A stretch of DNA of 64,000 nucleotides from Pseudorasbora parva (GCF_024679245.1 NC_090172.1:4617446-4681445), one strand, 5' to 3'; positions 1 to 12,720 are shown, counted from the first letter of the stretch. Notes: generated from the letters alone by a model not told the origin. Made by a program: numbers and translations.

Positions 1-729
1 GCTGTTCAGTTTAACGAGTGCACAGGAATGACAGCGAGCATAGAGGTCAGGAAGGCGCAGACAGAAGGCTGTTCTAATTTTGTGTCATCATTCTAAATAT
101 TCCAATATGTAAATATTTTCATAACACAAAAATGTTGAGCCGCCTGGAATAAAGAAAGTGATCAGCATGATTGATAAGCAGAATGGTACGTGGGCGCTGT
201 TTTGTTAACGGTTTGTATATCTGCAGTCCTAGTTCCGGTTTCCCTTTTTGAATGAGGAGTCTATTGATATGAGATTGAAATGCAACAACACAATACACAT
301 TTCCATTACCCTTCAAATTGCGCAAATTGATTATACGTCCAATGGAAACACGTCAACTAACAACTCCCATATGACGCAAAACTGCAACGGAAACAGTTTT
401 TACGCATTTACAGGTCACCTGGCTTACGTAAAAGTTGATAATCGGGTCGAGAGAGAGTTCTTTATTAAACTCATAAAAGAATAATAATTATGGGAATACT
501 GGATTCTAAACAACAAAGAAATGCCACAATTTATCTAGATCTTAAAGCAGATATGAGCGAGAAACACCAGAAACACAACGTGCCACTCTCAAGTATAAGG
601 GACTTTCCTTTCCATTAATGCTTGGATAACACGCCTTTAGCAAATATTGCAAAAGTTTTGCACAAATTTGTAATGGAAATGTAGCTACAGTCGACTTTCG
701 TCGCCGCAATTTTTTTTGACGTCAGCTTG

Positions 730-1657
730 CCCTGTTGGAAAAAAAAGCAGCATTTGCTGGTTAGGTAAGTTTTGACCAACAAAAACCATCTTAAACCAGC
801 TCATGACCAGCAAAGAACCATCTTAAACCAGTTCATGACCAACAAAAAACATCTTAAACCAGCTCATTACCAGAAAAAAAACAATCTTATACCAGTTCAT
901 GACCAACAAAAACCATCTTAAACCAGCTCATGACCAGCAAAGAACCATCTTAAACCAGCTCATGACCAGCAAAGAACCATCTTAAACCAGTTCATGACCA
1001 GCAAAGAACCATCTTAAACCAGCTCATGACCAGCAAAGGACCATCTTAAACCAGCTCATGACCAGCAAAGAACCATCTTAAACCAGCTCATGACCAGCAA
1101 AGAACCATCTTAAACCAGCTCATGACCAACAAAAACCATCTTAAACCAGTTCATGACCAACAAAAACCATCTTAAACCAGCTCATGACCAGCAAAGAACC
1201 ATCTTAAACCAGTTCATGACCAACAAAAACCATCTTAAACCAGTTCATGACCAACAAAAACCATCTTAAACCAGCTCATGACGAGCAAAGGACCATCTTA
1301 AACCAGCTCATTACCAGCAAAGAACCATCTTAAACCAGCTCATGACCAGCAAAGAACCATCTTAAACCAGCTCATGACCAGCAAAGAACCACCTTAAACC
1401 AGTTCATGACCAACAAAAACCATCTTAAACCAGCTCATTATCAGCAAAGAACCATCTTAAACCAGCTCATTACCAGCAAAGAACCATCTTGAACCAGCTC
1501 ATGACCAGCAAAGGACCATCTTGAACCAGCTCATGACCAGCAAAGAACCATCTTAAACCAGCTCATGACCAGCAAAGAACCATCTTAAACCAGCTCATGA
1601 CCAGCTGCCCAGCTTCTAAACATACCTAACCAACATAGGCTGTTTTTTTCAACAGGG
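730..1657. mobile_element. Inverted-repeat element carrying a 32-bp minisatellite
   Basis: The left end reads CCCTGTTGGAAAAAAAAGCA. The right end is its imperfect inverse, with a T-run followed by CAACAGGG. A second matching stretch, GGTTAGGTA on the left and TACCTAACC on the right, lies just inside. The interior is almost entirely the tandem array listed separately. There is no coding capacity, so this looks like a non-autonomous DNA element. I could not find a clear target-site duplication, so the superfamily is open. Confidence 0.6.
776..1607. repeat. Minisatellite, about 26 copies of a 31-32 bp unit
   Basis: The unit is roughly CATGACCAGCAAAGAACCAT followed by CTTAAACCAGCT (32 bp). A 31-bp variant carries CAACAAAAACC in place of CAGCAAAGAACC. 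The two variants are interspersed rather than blocked, which suggests gene conversion or unequal exchange after the variants arose. The array lies inside the inverted-repeat element and has no coding meaning. Confidence 0.9.
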
Positions 1658-2560
1658 TGTCACAGGCTCTATAGATCATTAGAAAGTTTCTTAATTTAAG
1701 TTAACACCTTCTAAACTTCAGGCATGTCGTCAGTTTCTGGTAAGCTCCTGCTTAGCTCCCTTGTCGGAGCAGATCCAGGCCCCGCGGTCGACCCTTCATG
1801 CCATCTTCAGCCAGCCCATTCTCAGCCTGCTTCCATGCAGTAGCATCCCCCCCAAAACTCAATCCACTTGCTTTTTAAACCCTTCATTATTAGAATATTT
1901 GGCTGATATGTGTGTTTTTCAGTTTCTAAACTCTCACTGTAGCGTTATTGATTTGTCAGTGAAGTCAAACCAGTTTGAACCCGGGGTTGTTTATTCTGTT
2001 TAGTAGCCTTTAGCGGGAGGCTCATTTGTATTTGTGTCAACGCTTTGTCTCGGTCCTGGCCGCGGTTTCAAAGTGTCACTCAAAACTAATAAAAGATGGG
2101 GAGGCAGTCGCCGTTGCCACGTTACAGGATTCTCGTCTTTCTCTCGAGAGCAGCAGGGGAGTGAGTGCTTGTAGAAGTAAAGCAGACAGACGATTCTCGC
2201 TCTCTGAATGAAATAAATCCGGTTTCCGAGTTGGACGTGCCTGCCGGGGAATGGCTCTTTGAGCAACTACAGCAGAATGATGAGAGCGAGAGTTTAAGGT
2301 CCTTGTTTCATGAGGCTGCCCTGAACCCTGTGTGCAAGGGCCCTGGGGAACCTTGAGGAATTCCGCTGCCTGCTAACTAACTTCAGTCAGTATGTAGCGA
2401 GTGAAGTGTGTCCAGGATTAGACAGTGAACCCAGGTCAAAAGCAACGTGTCAGTGTGTAGCAGTGTTGGGGACGCTACTTTGAAGTAACCAAACTACTAG
2501 TTTCACATATTTGAAGTTAGTTAAAGTGTTTAATTGCAGTGCCCCTAGTAATACAAACAC

Positions 2561-2762
2561 TTAGTTTAGGGTACAATTCTCACTATTAGCTAAATATTAC
2601 TTAAACTCCTAGTTACTGCGTATTAATAGTTGTTACATGTTGATTAATTGTTCTTACAAGTGTTGAATAAGGCATTATTATGTGCTTTATAAGGTCTAAC
2701 AGCCAATATCATATAATATAATTGCTAATAAGCAACTAAATACCCTAAAGTAAAGTTTGGAA
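2561..2762. repeat. Degenerate copy of the GGTAACACTTTA-type short element
   Basis: The stretch carries the same landmarks in the same order as the better copy at 13373-13634: a tract like TTACTGCGTATTAATAGTT, then AATAAGGCATTA, TGTGCTTTATAAGG, CAGCCAATATC and TAAGCAACTA. It is AT-rich and non-coding. The ends are degraded. Confidence 0.6.
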
Positions 2763-3092
2763 TTTTTTTTTTTTTTTTTTTTTAAATAGTATTAATGTCT
2801 AAGTGTACTTAAAGAGAGTACACTTTCATGACAGTTTCTTCGCACACTCAAGTCCACTTAAAAGTACACTTATTTTTGTGTTGACTAACATACTAAAATA
2901 CATGTAATGTACTTGATTATAAGTTAATATATTTAAATGTATCAAATTGCAACTTTATCATTATCATATAAATGTGTAAGTAGTTACAAATATTTAGATG
3001 CATCACAAAATTAAATTCAAATTAAAGTGAATATATAGAACTTTTATTTTGGATGTGATTAATCATGGTTAAGCCATTTGATGATTTGACAG

Positions 3093-3513
<421 letters not shown>

Positions 3514-4080
3514 GTGTGAAAGCAACCACGTCCTGGAATTGATTACCGAATTGAACCAGGGTCGGGGACCTAGTAACATTGCAGGGTTCGACTAGGGACG
3601 AGCGCTGTGTGAACAAAAGCCGAAACTAATGCCGCAACGTGTACGTAGTTATCCTGCGACTCCTAGAGCTTGGTTTTTCAATAATACGATCCTGCAGTGC
3701 CAGAAGAGCTTGTCGGTGTTTTAAACGCAGAGAGTGTTCGTACACAAAAGAAACTAAAATTAAACAAGCAAGAAATGTGCGCAAACTGGACACAAGTCGA
3801 GACCACGGAGCTCCTTACTATCCGCGCTGAAGCGGAGATCGCTCGCCATTATACGTCACATCCGGATGTCACGTGTCAACTCGACCCGGGACCGTTACGG
3901 GTTGTGTGTGAAAGCGCACATATTACGGTATTTCGCTGGCAGTGTGAATGGACCAAATCTAGCGGCCCGGGAACAAATGCCGGGTCGCATTATCCGTGTA
4001 TTTGCTGGAATAGCAGTGTGAAAGGGGCTTCGGTTTCTTCTGCACTGTCTGCAGGCTGTACAGGAGAGGTGTGAGAGGAC
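3514..4080 (+). pseudogene. Fragment with a Myb/SANT-like (trihelix) motif
   Basis: An open frame at 3697-4074 contains NWTQVETTELLTIRAEAEIA at about 3784-3843. This resembles the W..xE...LL.IRAE.EI pattern of Myb/SANT-like DNA-binding proteins that accompany Harbinger-type transposons in fish. The second and third helices are not recognisable, and the frame dissolves into GC-rich, CpG-containing sequence. It follows directly on the truncated Tc1 copy, so it may be the remains of another element inserted there. It could also be chance similarity; I rate it a candidate only. Confidence 0.4.
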
Positions 4081-4643
4081 ATGTTTTCACGGCTCTGAGG
4101 GGCCCCTGCAGCTGCAGCTTCACACCTCACAGAAGAAACCTGTTCAGACTGGTCAGATATGAAGCAACAACACTAGAGGGCCTGTTTCGGTGTCAGTGGA
4201 GACTGGAGAGGGGCTTTATCACCAGCTAGTGTCAGTCACAGGCCGTCTCACACTCTGAGCTCAGCCATGCAGGCTGTCTAGTGTATGTGGGCTCTCTGAC
4301 ACCAGGATCTACCACAACCTCCTCTCTTAGAGGCACGGTCACTCCAGGAACAGATCATTATATTAGTATAGACGATATCGTTGAAAGTACTGAAGTGCGT
4401 ACTACAGTATTGTTGTTTGTTACCTTAAATGGCCGAGCTCTTTAAAGCAGGATGGATTCCGATTGGCTCTCAATATTTTTATCGTTCATCAGCTGGAAAT
4501 ACTCATTCTTATAGTCATTGCAACGATATTGCTATAGTTGTGGTGTGGACTGTGCTATTCTTTTATTTTTAGAATGATTTTCTGATCATATATATACAAC
4601 AATCCATCCATCCATCCTGAAATAAGTTTTTTAAAAAAACATG

Positions 4644-4950
4644 CACTGTAAAAAAAATATTTACAAAAATAAGTTACCTGGTTGCCTTAATTTTGAGTTC
4701 AGTGAAATTAAAAATTTGATTTAATAGAATGAACAATTGTGAGAATTAACAAATATTATTCAAATATTATTCAAATATTTGGATGAGATGTATATACATT
4801 TTTATGTAGTTCAGATACAATAATATTTTGAGCTTCTATTAATTAAACCAATTTCTATCAACTCAAATTTTTAATTTCATTAAAATTAAAATTTTATGGG
4901 CAACCAGGTTACTTACTTTTTTAAGCAAAACCAACAAAAAATGTACAGTG
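4644..4950. mobile_element. Short CACTA-like inverted-repeat element
   Basis: The termini are CACTG at 4644 and CAGTG ending at 4950. Inside them, AAGTTACCTGGTTGCC near 4671 is matched in inverse by GGCAACCAGGTTACTT near 4900, and the middle is an AT-rich inverse pairing. The element is non-coding. CACT...AGTG ends fit EnSpm/CACTA-type elements. The flanking duplication is at most 2 bp (TG), so superfamily assignment is tentative. Confidence 0.6.
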
Positions 4951-5735
4951 TGGAGGTTCATAACTGCAAAAATTATAAATTATATTCTGATTTTATGAAT
5001 TTACACAAACACATAGGCAGGAAAAATCATCTCTGAACTCTGATTCAGTTGTGAAAGGACGGAATGCATTAATTATTTATTATTAAATCATACGTGTCGT
5101 TATTTACATGATAACTATAATTACATGTTTTACATGAATGTTATTTAGATATAAAATTAAATTAACAGATATTTGGTAAAACAATTCTGATTAAATAAGT
5201 TAATCCAAGTGATTAAATATTAATAAAAATAACACACATTAAGCACACATGTATAAATAAATATATATTTGAATAAATCTATCGATGTGTCTGTATAAAC
5301 CTTAGCCTCTGGACTCATAAATATTAATTAGATGATGAGCCCTAGCCATAAAATATTTATGTGGCTGGCTTTTTTCTTCTTTGCACGGCAGCTGAAAATC
5401 TTGAATGGGATGATTAATTTGCAGAAAAATCATATTATAATATGTTATAATACCATAATATGGTTGCTATACCGCTGTGACCAAACAAAATGAATAAAGA
5501 ACATTGCATGGGCAATTTGTAGAAATTTTATGAGAAAGATGAGTTTAAATCTCTCCCTGTAAATTTTCAGACACATTTTCAAACTTTTTTTATTATAACT
5601 GATATTTAGTGAAAACAATTGTGTTGTTAGATATCTTAGATATCGTTGTGATTGTGTTTCCTAAGGTTAGTCTCAAATGTCAGATGTTAAAGGGATAGTT
5701 CACCCAAAAATTAAAATGTGATGTTTATCTGCTTA

Positions 5736-7453
5736 AGGCTAGTTCAGACTGCACGATTTTCAAACTCGTCGGGTCACTGCATGACTATCTGGGGTATCAT
5801 TCAGTCACTGCTGTGTTCACACTGACCGATGGATCGGAGACAGAGGAGTTCACACTGACCGATGGATCGGAGACAGAGGGGTTCACACTGACCGATGGAT
5901 CGGAGACAGAGGAGTTCACACTGACCGATGGATCGGAGACAGAGGGGTTCACACTGACCGATGGATCGGAGACAGAGGGGTTCACACTGACCGATGGATC
6001 GGAGACAGAGGGGTTCACACTGACCGATGGATCGGAGACAGAGGGGTTCACACTGACCGATGGATCGGAGACAGAGGGGTTCACACTGACCGATGGATCG
6101 GAGACAGAGGGGTTCACACTGACCGATGGATCGGAGACAGAGGGGTTCACACTGACCGATGGATCGGAGACAGGAGTTCACACTGACCGATGGATCGGAG
6201 ACAGAGGGGTTCACACTGACCGATGGATCGGAGACAGAGGGGTTCACACTGACCGATGGATCGGAGACAGAGGGGTTCACACTGACCGATGGATCGGAGA
6301 CAGAGGGGTTCACACTGACCGATGGATCGGACACAGAGGCGTTCACACTGACCGATGGATCGGAGACAGAGGAGTTCACACTGACCGATGGATCGGAGAC
6401 AGAGGAGTTCACACTGACCGATGGATCGGAGACAGAGGAGTTCACACTGACCGATGGATCGGAGACAGAGGAGTTCACACTGACCGATGGATCGGAGACA
6501 GAGGGGTTCACACTGACCGATGGATCGGAGACAGAGGAGTTCACACTGACCGATGGGTCAGAGACAGAGGAGTTCACACTGACCGATGGATCGGAGACAG
6601 AGGGGTTCACACTGACCGATGGAGCGGAGACAGAAGAGTTCACACTGACCGATGGATCGGAAACAGAGGGGTTCACACTGACCGATGGATCGGAGACAGA
6701 AGAGTTCACACTGTTTAAAACTGTATAAGAGGAAGAATCGCAGACAACTCTCTCTCCGCTGCGCAAACTACGTTTCCCAACCAAACACACGTGCGATGTG
6801 ACAAGTAAACACGCGAGATCACACGTGCGTCAGACCGGAGTTCTCGCGCAAGACTTGGAATTGTTATTAAAAATTGCTTAAACTGCACAAAGTTTGCTCC
6901 AAATTGTCTGTGCACTGATTTGTGGAGAAAAAGTAAAAAGGATATGGCGGAGGAAATTGTTGGAGAGACAGAGGGAGCCAGGATTGTGTTCTGCAAAGAG
7001 AGTTTGAGGTAAATAAATAATTGTGTAATGTGCTGCTGCGGCTGAACGACGCGCAAATGTTTAGGCTTTGTTTCTGTTTGATAGAATTGTAAATAGATCT
7101 ATTAAAATACTGATATTCTGTCTATAACTCCTCCCTGAACCTCCCGCTGCTGTATCTCACTCTCTCATTGGCTGTTGGTCATCGCCGATGTCATTTTCAG
7201 TCAGAACTCATTTCACACAGCAGGATTAAGAATTGCCGACAGGTCCAGATATTTAGCATGCCAAATATCTTGCAGGCGTTGGCGACCCGTCTGTGATTCT
7301 CTCTGATAGCGTCTGTGATCATTCACACTGTGTGATTGTCACTCACGTGCACGAGCACCGATTTGCCGATGATCTCGGGCATTTGTCGAAGATTTCGCAA
7401 AACCTGTCGGCGAGTCAAAATCGGGGCTTAAATCGGGCAGTGTGAATTCGGCT
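5736..7453. mobile_element. Nested Harbinger-like inverted-repeat element
   Basis: The ends AGGCTAGTTCAGACTGCACG and the inverse of AGCCGAATTCACACTGCCCG are flanked by TTA at 5733-5735 and 7454-7456. A three-base TTA/TWA duplication is typical of PIF/Harbinger. The element contains the 33-bp minisatellite and a further 700 bp of non-coding sequence. No transposase frame was seen. Confidence 0.6.
5811..6719. repeat. 33-bp minisatellite, about 27 copies
   Basis: The unit is TTCACACTGACCGATGGATC followed by GGAGACAGAGGGG. Because 33 is divisible by three and the unit has no stop in several frames, long open frames appear on both strands. One + strand frame reads FTLTDGSETEG repeatedly; one - strand frame reads SVNPSVSDPSV. 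These are artefacts of the repeat and not genes. One unit near 6150-6178 is two bases short and shifts the frame. Third-position G/A differences (GGGG or GGAG) mark unit subtypes. Confidence 0.95.
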
Positions 7454-7510
7454 TTACCCCCAGGGCATCCAACATGTAGGTGTGTTTGTTTCTTCAGGAG
7501 AACACAAATT

Positions 7511-7622
7511 AAGATTTTTTTTAACTCCAACCGTTGCTCGTATAATGCATGTCAATGGGGTTTAATTATAATTAGACCCCATTGGCATGCATTATACGAG
7601 CAACGGTTGGAGTTAAAAATCT
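7511..7622. repeat. Long near-perfect inverted repeat (hairpin)
   Basis: The left arm at about 7511-7561 contains ACTCCAACCGTTGCTCGTAT and ends in GTCAATGGGGT. The right arm at about 7574-7622 is its inverse with one or two differences. The central 12 bases, TTAATTATAATT, are themselves nearly self-complementary. Total stem is about 48 bp. It lies in the right part of the TTAA element. Confidence 0.85.
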
Positions 7623-8250
7623 TAATCTCTTTAAGGTCAAGGGGGTAAGCAGAGAAACATCTCATTTTCATTTTTGGGTGAACTATCCCTTTAAATGCAG
7701 ATGTATGATAATGCGTGATAGCCTTGAGAATGAAGCTGTCTGTGGTGCTGTGATTTGCCCTGAGGGAGAAGGAAAGCGAGCCCAGGATTCACGCAGCTTT
7801 TGGCTTTCGTACCCGTCTCACACCCTCAGTTCTGCAGGTGTCCGGACTGAAGAGGCTTATTCTTCTCAGCTGAAGTGAAGAGCAGAAAGGCGAGCTGGAG
7901 GGCGGTGTGTCCTGCTCTCCTCTCTCTCCGCTGTCTGCCCTGCTTTCCTTCTGCTGACAGCTTTCTCAGCTTTGGCCCGTTCACACACCGCAGTCACCTC
8001 TCATAGAAGTGCGAATGGCTGACGCTCACAATTACACTTGACAGATTATTGTTCTATGTGCCAATTTGCCGTGAGCCGTTAAGAAAGACGCATCCAACAA
8101 GTCACGAGCTGAGAAAGACACCTGCTCCCAGCGAGCTCGTTTTAGAGATCGGACGGCCTGGAGGGGAAGATATCTCCATGTGTTTTGGCCTGACTCTTGG
8201 CAACCAGACACGCAGTACATCCTACATCAGGACATCATCAAGAACACAGA

Positions 8251-8292
8251 CAGATCTATCTATCTGTCTGTCTGTCCGTCCGTCCGCCCGTC
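8251..8292. repeat. Tetranucleotide repeat (TCTA/TCTG/TCCG)n
   Basis: Successive blocks of CTAT, CTGT and CCGT repeats are visible, a common microsatellite type with drifting motif. Confidence 0.8.
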
Positions 8293-8884
8293 TAATAATT
8301 CTAAATACATGGACGTTCGTAACTTAAGACCTGAAGACAGACGGACACAGATCTGCAGATGCTCAGAGAGACAAACCGACAGAGAGCAATGGGTCACTGT
8401 TCCTTTTGTGCGTCTCTCAGCAGCTGTCATTAATCAGGTTAGCTGGTGGGCCGGCTCTGTCCTCATTGGCTGAAGTGTGCATGCAGACGTCGGCCCTGAA
8501 TGGCTTTGATTGGCAGGTCTGTTCAGAGCTCAGTCCAGCCCTGGAGAGGTAAGAGGGAGACACAAGGTCCTGACAACACATTTATCTGTGCTTTGTAATA
8601 CGATCAGTGGTGCCGTCTCCCCTGGCAACGACCTCTCGTGAAGGTCACTATAGCTGAGAAAGGGGAACAAGTCGATCAGGGTAAAATATGTCTCCGTGAG
8701 TGTTAACCCAAAGTGTTGAGTTTCACACAAGATTGATAGTCTGACTCTCACTGCTCTTTTGAAGCATGATTTGATGTGAAGGTAGGCTATCTAATCAAAT
8801 AGAAGAATTATTCTTCGAAAGGGGGAAAAGGGGGATTTTTTGAGACAAATAATCTAATAATCGTTTATATTAATTCTTTCACCA

Positions 8885-9170
8885 GTACAGCAATACAGAT
8901 TAGATTTCACAATCATGTATAATACACAGCATAACATAAAACATGCATGTAATGTAAAACATAAAATGTAACATGTAACAAAACAACATATAACATAAAA
9001 TATGTAACATAATATAAAGCATTTAACATAAAACAACATATAATAAACATAACGCATAACATAAACCGTATAATATAATAATAATAAACATAAAATAAAA
9101 CAACATATAACTTATATAATATAAAACATAACATAACACAACGTATAACTCAAAACATTCAAAATACATA
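8885..9170. repeat. Degenerate ACATAA-rich low-complexity tract
   Basis: The sequence is built from variations of AACATAAAAC and TAACATA. Open frames on the - strand here are tyrosine/valine/cysteine-rich translations of this tract and are not genes. Confidence 0.8.
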
Positions 9171-9266
9171 ACGGTTTGTGGCTGCAAAAAAATCATAAAT
9201 TATATTCTGCTTTTTCAAGACAACAATTTAATCTTTAATATCTCAGTTGTTTTAGCAAAACAGCAA

Positions 9267-9268
<2 letters not shown>

Positions 9269-9334
<66 letters not shown>
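9269..9334. repeat. (AT)n microsatellite
   Basis: A perfect dinucleotide array of about 66 bp, followed by AT-rich sequence to about 9470. Confidence 0.95.
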
Positions 9335-9339
<5 letters not shown>

Positions 9340-10529
9340 CAACTGTTTTCAAGACAGAAATGAAATTAAATCTATATAAAAAATAATATATTAATTACAT
9401 TAATTAAATATATTAATTATAATATAATTATTATATATAAAATAATAATATTTTTATTTTATTTGATCTATTTTACCAAAGTCTGCAATCGTTTCAACAT
9501 AATCTTTCATTGCATTTTTCCGAGACTAAATTCTCTGAGCTACTATTCACATCGGTGTCAACAATTTGTGTGTATTTATTTCCCCTTTATATTTATAAGA
9601 AACATCTGACGGAGAAAGAGCAATGAAAGCCCTCTTTCAAAAGCAGCACACACATACTTCATACTTCTACAACACAATAAATAATAAAGGGTTCCAACAC
9701 TGATAATTATTAGTGTGTTTTTCCTGTCTGTGCGGTTGGTATTCAAGACATGTCTTCAGGGCGTAAAGGACTGGTGTGTGTTTTCATGAGCTCATCTGTA
9801 TGCAAATTCAACATCAAACAGAGGCCCCTCCCCTTTAGCAGAGCGGGTCAACCCCGCTGACACCTCTTACTGATGATACATTGGAAAAACAACACATTTA
9901 ACAATAGAACTTATGCATTTGATTATTAGACGATAATTCATTCATAAAATATGCTTTATATATCTTTAGAGAAGTATTTTGCTGAAATATTAATTTGCAT
10001 AATCAGGCCCATCTGTGTCATGACCGGTCCACTCTTGAGCTGACTGGCCGCTGTAATACACTGTCCATCTCTCTGCTGCTCTCCTGCCATCTCGTCTCCA
10101 TGACTGAAAATCATTTCTTTTGCAATTACCTCCACGGCACTGTGAAATGAAATGTCATCCTGTTTGGCGGTGCTGGGCTTTCTGAAACTCCGGCGTGGTG
10201 CAGCTGATCACAGGAACTATCAACAGAATATTTGACGAGAGACCGCAGGATTTAATGCAGACCTGTCACTGGTGTTTCCTTTAAATAAATGTCATCTGAG
10301 ATCACCTGACCATATCCCTCTCTGCCCCGTGACAGTCTGGGGGGTCCAACTGAGTGACTATTTAATATTTTATCTCCATTAATCTCCATCGACTTACAGG
10401 CAGTGATGAAATGGCTCAGAGTTACTGTCGATATCGACAATCTTTCTGCGTCAGCCGCTGATGTTCTCACTTTCTCTCGTCCCTCCAGCTTTTTTCTGCT
10501 TTATTTTATTGTAAATAAAGTAAAAAAAA

Positions 10530-10555
10530 TATGTATGTATGTATGTGTGTATGTA

Positions 10556-10653
<98 letters not shown>

Positions 10654-10668
10654 TATATATATATATGT
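10530..10668. repeat. Compound (ATGT)n-(GT)n-(AT)n microsatellite
   Basis: Short ATGT and GT blocks lead into a long AT array with one interruption near 10649. Confidence 0.95.
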
Positions 10669-10794
10669 GTGTTATTTATTTGTATTATTTATTTTATATA
10701 AAGTCCTATTATATATATGTTGTTATTTGTCTATATAAAATACAATACATTTTTATATTATTTTATTTTACTTTATATAAAATTAAGTAAACTA

Positions 10795-10954
10795 TTATAA
10801 TATAGATTAATATAATATAATATAATATAATATAATAATATAATATAATATAATTAATATAATATAATATAATATAATTAATATAATTAATATAATATAA
10901 TATAATATAATATAATATAATATAATATAATATAATATAATATAATATAATATC
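10795..10954. repeat. (TATAA)n pentanucleotide array
   Basis: Tandem TATAA units, about 30 copies, with a few TAAT interruptions. It generates an isoleucine/tyrosine/leucine-rich false frame on the - strand. Confidence 0.93.
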
Positions 10955-11535
10955 AAAATTCAATAAAATCAAATAATCCAGATTTCGTACTATCAGCGAC
11001 TGGGCTTTATACTTACACATATGTTTTCTACATTTTAGAATAAGATAGCGTATTTTTCTCTTCTCTCTTATTTGCTTATTACAGTCTGACCTCGGTATGA
11101 ACCTGCTGTCTCTGTGGATTTGTGTTTCAGTCAGTGGAAGCAGATGTGAATATATATATATACAGTACGCTGGTGATATCTCACATTGATGCCGTGCTAA
11201 TGTATCAGATGGGAAGTGAAGTTTTATTGTGTTAGACTTCTGATGAGGCAGCCTCATGGGAAAGCGCTGCTCGTCCACTAATGTGTGTGTCCGTCAGCAG
11301 CCGGCCGCTTCTGGGAAACCGGCTCAAAATATAATAAAACCCACGAGCATACGCTGACATTCACCTCTAGAGTTAGAAGAGATGAAGAGCTCGGTCGTTA
11401 AAAGGAAATAGATGAACCTGTGGAAAAAAGCACATTATTTCATCACATAAATACTTTTGTTCTCACAATCTTTTTCTGGTGACTGGTAGGGATGCACAAT
11501 TTGGGGAAAAAATAATTGCAAATTTTCTGATATAT

Positions 11536-12720
11536 AATATATAATATAGCTGCAAGCAGCAATTATCAGCCAAAACACACGATAAGTCATGGCATAAAAA
11601 TTAGCAATTAAAGACATATTGAGATCATTTTAGGCAAAATGGCTAAAACAAATCCGTAGTAATCATTAGTAATTTAATGGTTTATCACTTTTGACCTATA
11701 GGTGGTGCTGTGACCAACTTGATCTGGTGCAGTCAGAGTGAGGTGTCAATGTGCTAAAATGTTGCAAAGATAAAGCCTCAGAGTAATTTTGGCACCATGC
11801 CACACATTTGTTGCAGCTTTATATGGAAATGGTTTCATATTGATAAGAACTCCATACATTTTTGTCGGCAAAGACTGAAGATGATACGATTTGATTCTGG
11901 TGAAAATCTCACTAACGGTCTAGGAGGAGATTGAAAAAGTTTTGAAAGTAAATCAAAATGGTGGAAAGAAAGTTTGTTGAAAATTGGTATGTATGTTCTC
12001 GGCATAACCCAAGGCTAATTGACTCAAAAGTTATTAGCATTTGAACAAAATGTCATTATAACTTTTGATCACAATTTGGCGCCACCACAAAAATTGAGTA
12101 AGCTCAGGGCATGGTGACGAAGACAAATATCAAGTTTTGTAACAATAGATAAATGCGTTCATAAAATATAGCATTTTACAACTAAATTCTAAAGGGCTGA
12201 TGCACAAAATGGCCGATATAGGACGAGTATAGTTTGACTCAGCATGCTGTGATTTTTGGCTAAAAATCAGAAGTTCAGAAGTTATAAGCAAAAATGCCCC
12301 TTTTGCATACCTCCTGACCTCTAGGTGGCACTGCGCCAAATCTATGCAGGTACCTTCAGGTCATGGTTGTCGTAACACACACCAAGTTTGTTAAGAATAC
12401 ACTTAAGCATTGCGGAGGTATAGCCTCACGTCCATTTTGCCGTGCTTTTCGTCGAGTTCATTTGCGTGTTATTCGAGAACAGTTTGACGGATCATTTTGA
12501 ATTCCACGTTTTGTCAGCATGGTCTGAAGATGATCTGGTTCAGTTTTCATGAAAATCAGAGCAACGAAAAAGTATGTTTTTTGCAAAAACTTTAATGTCG
12601 GCAAAATGTTCATGACGGAAACTGAGGGCATAGGGTGCAAACCTTCTTGGACCAGCAACAAACCAGCAATGATGGTCAAAAATCTGCTTGATAAACTCAT
12701 ATGATCTGTTTTTTTCCAGT
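11536..12720. repeat. Interspersed repeat beginning ATAGCTGCAAGCAGC
   Basis: The left edge ATATAGCTGCAAGCAGCAAT resembles a dispersed fish repeat I recognise. Inside, related phrases recur (for example TATAGGTGGTGCTGTG near 11698 and TCTAGGTGGCACTGCG near 12321), so the element seems to have an internally duplicated layout. No coding frame and no matching right terminus were found. The right limit is approximate. Confidence 0.5.

Larger units (their letters stand above)
5691..7690. mobile_element. TTAA-flanked non-autonomous element (AGGGATAGTTCACCC family)
   Basis: TTAA at 5687-5690 and 7691-7694 flanks inverted ends AGGGATAGTTCACCCAAAAA and its inverse TTTTTGGGTGAACTATCCCT. The TTAA duplication is the hallmark of piggyBac-type integration, but no transposase is present. 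The interior is mostly a second nested element (5736-7453). The remaining own sequence, 7457-7690, contains a long hairpin. Confidence 0.8.

Noticed and set aside
776..1607. Regularly repeated units resembling a CRISPR array
   Set aside because: Units are contiguous with no unique spacers, and the sequence is vertebrate; it is a minisatellite.
2000..2356. Overlapping open frames of ordinary composition on both strands
   Set aside because: No recognised domain, no acceptor or donor pair matching a neo1 phase, and no similarity to the Ig1 region of neogenin.
5797..6790. Long open frames on both strands with SVSDPSV or FTLTDGSETEG repeats
   Set aside because: They are translations of a 33-bp minisatellite inside a transposon; the frame shifts at a short unit and no start or splice context supports a gene.
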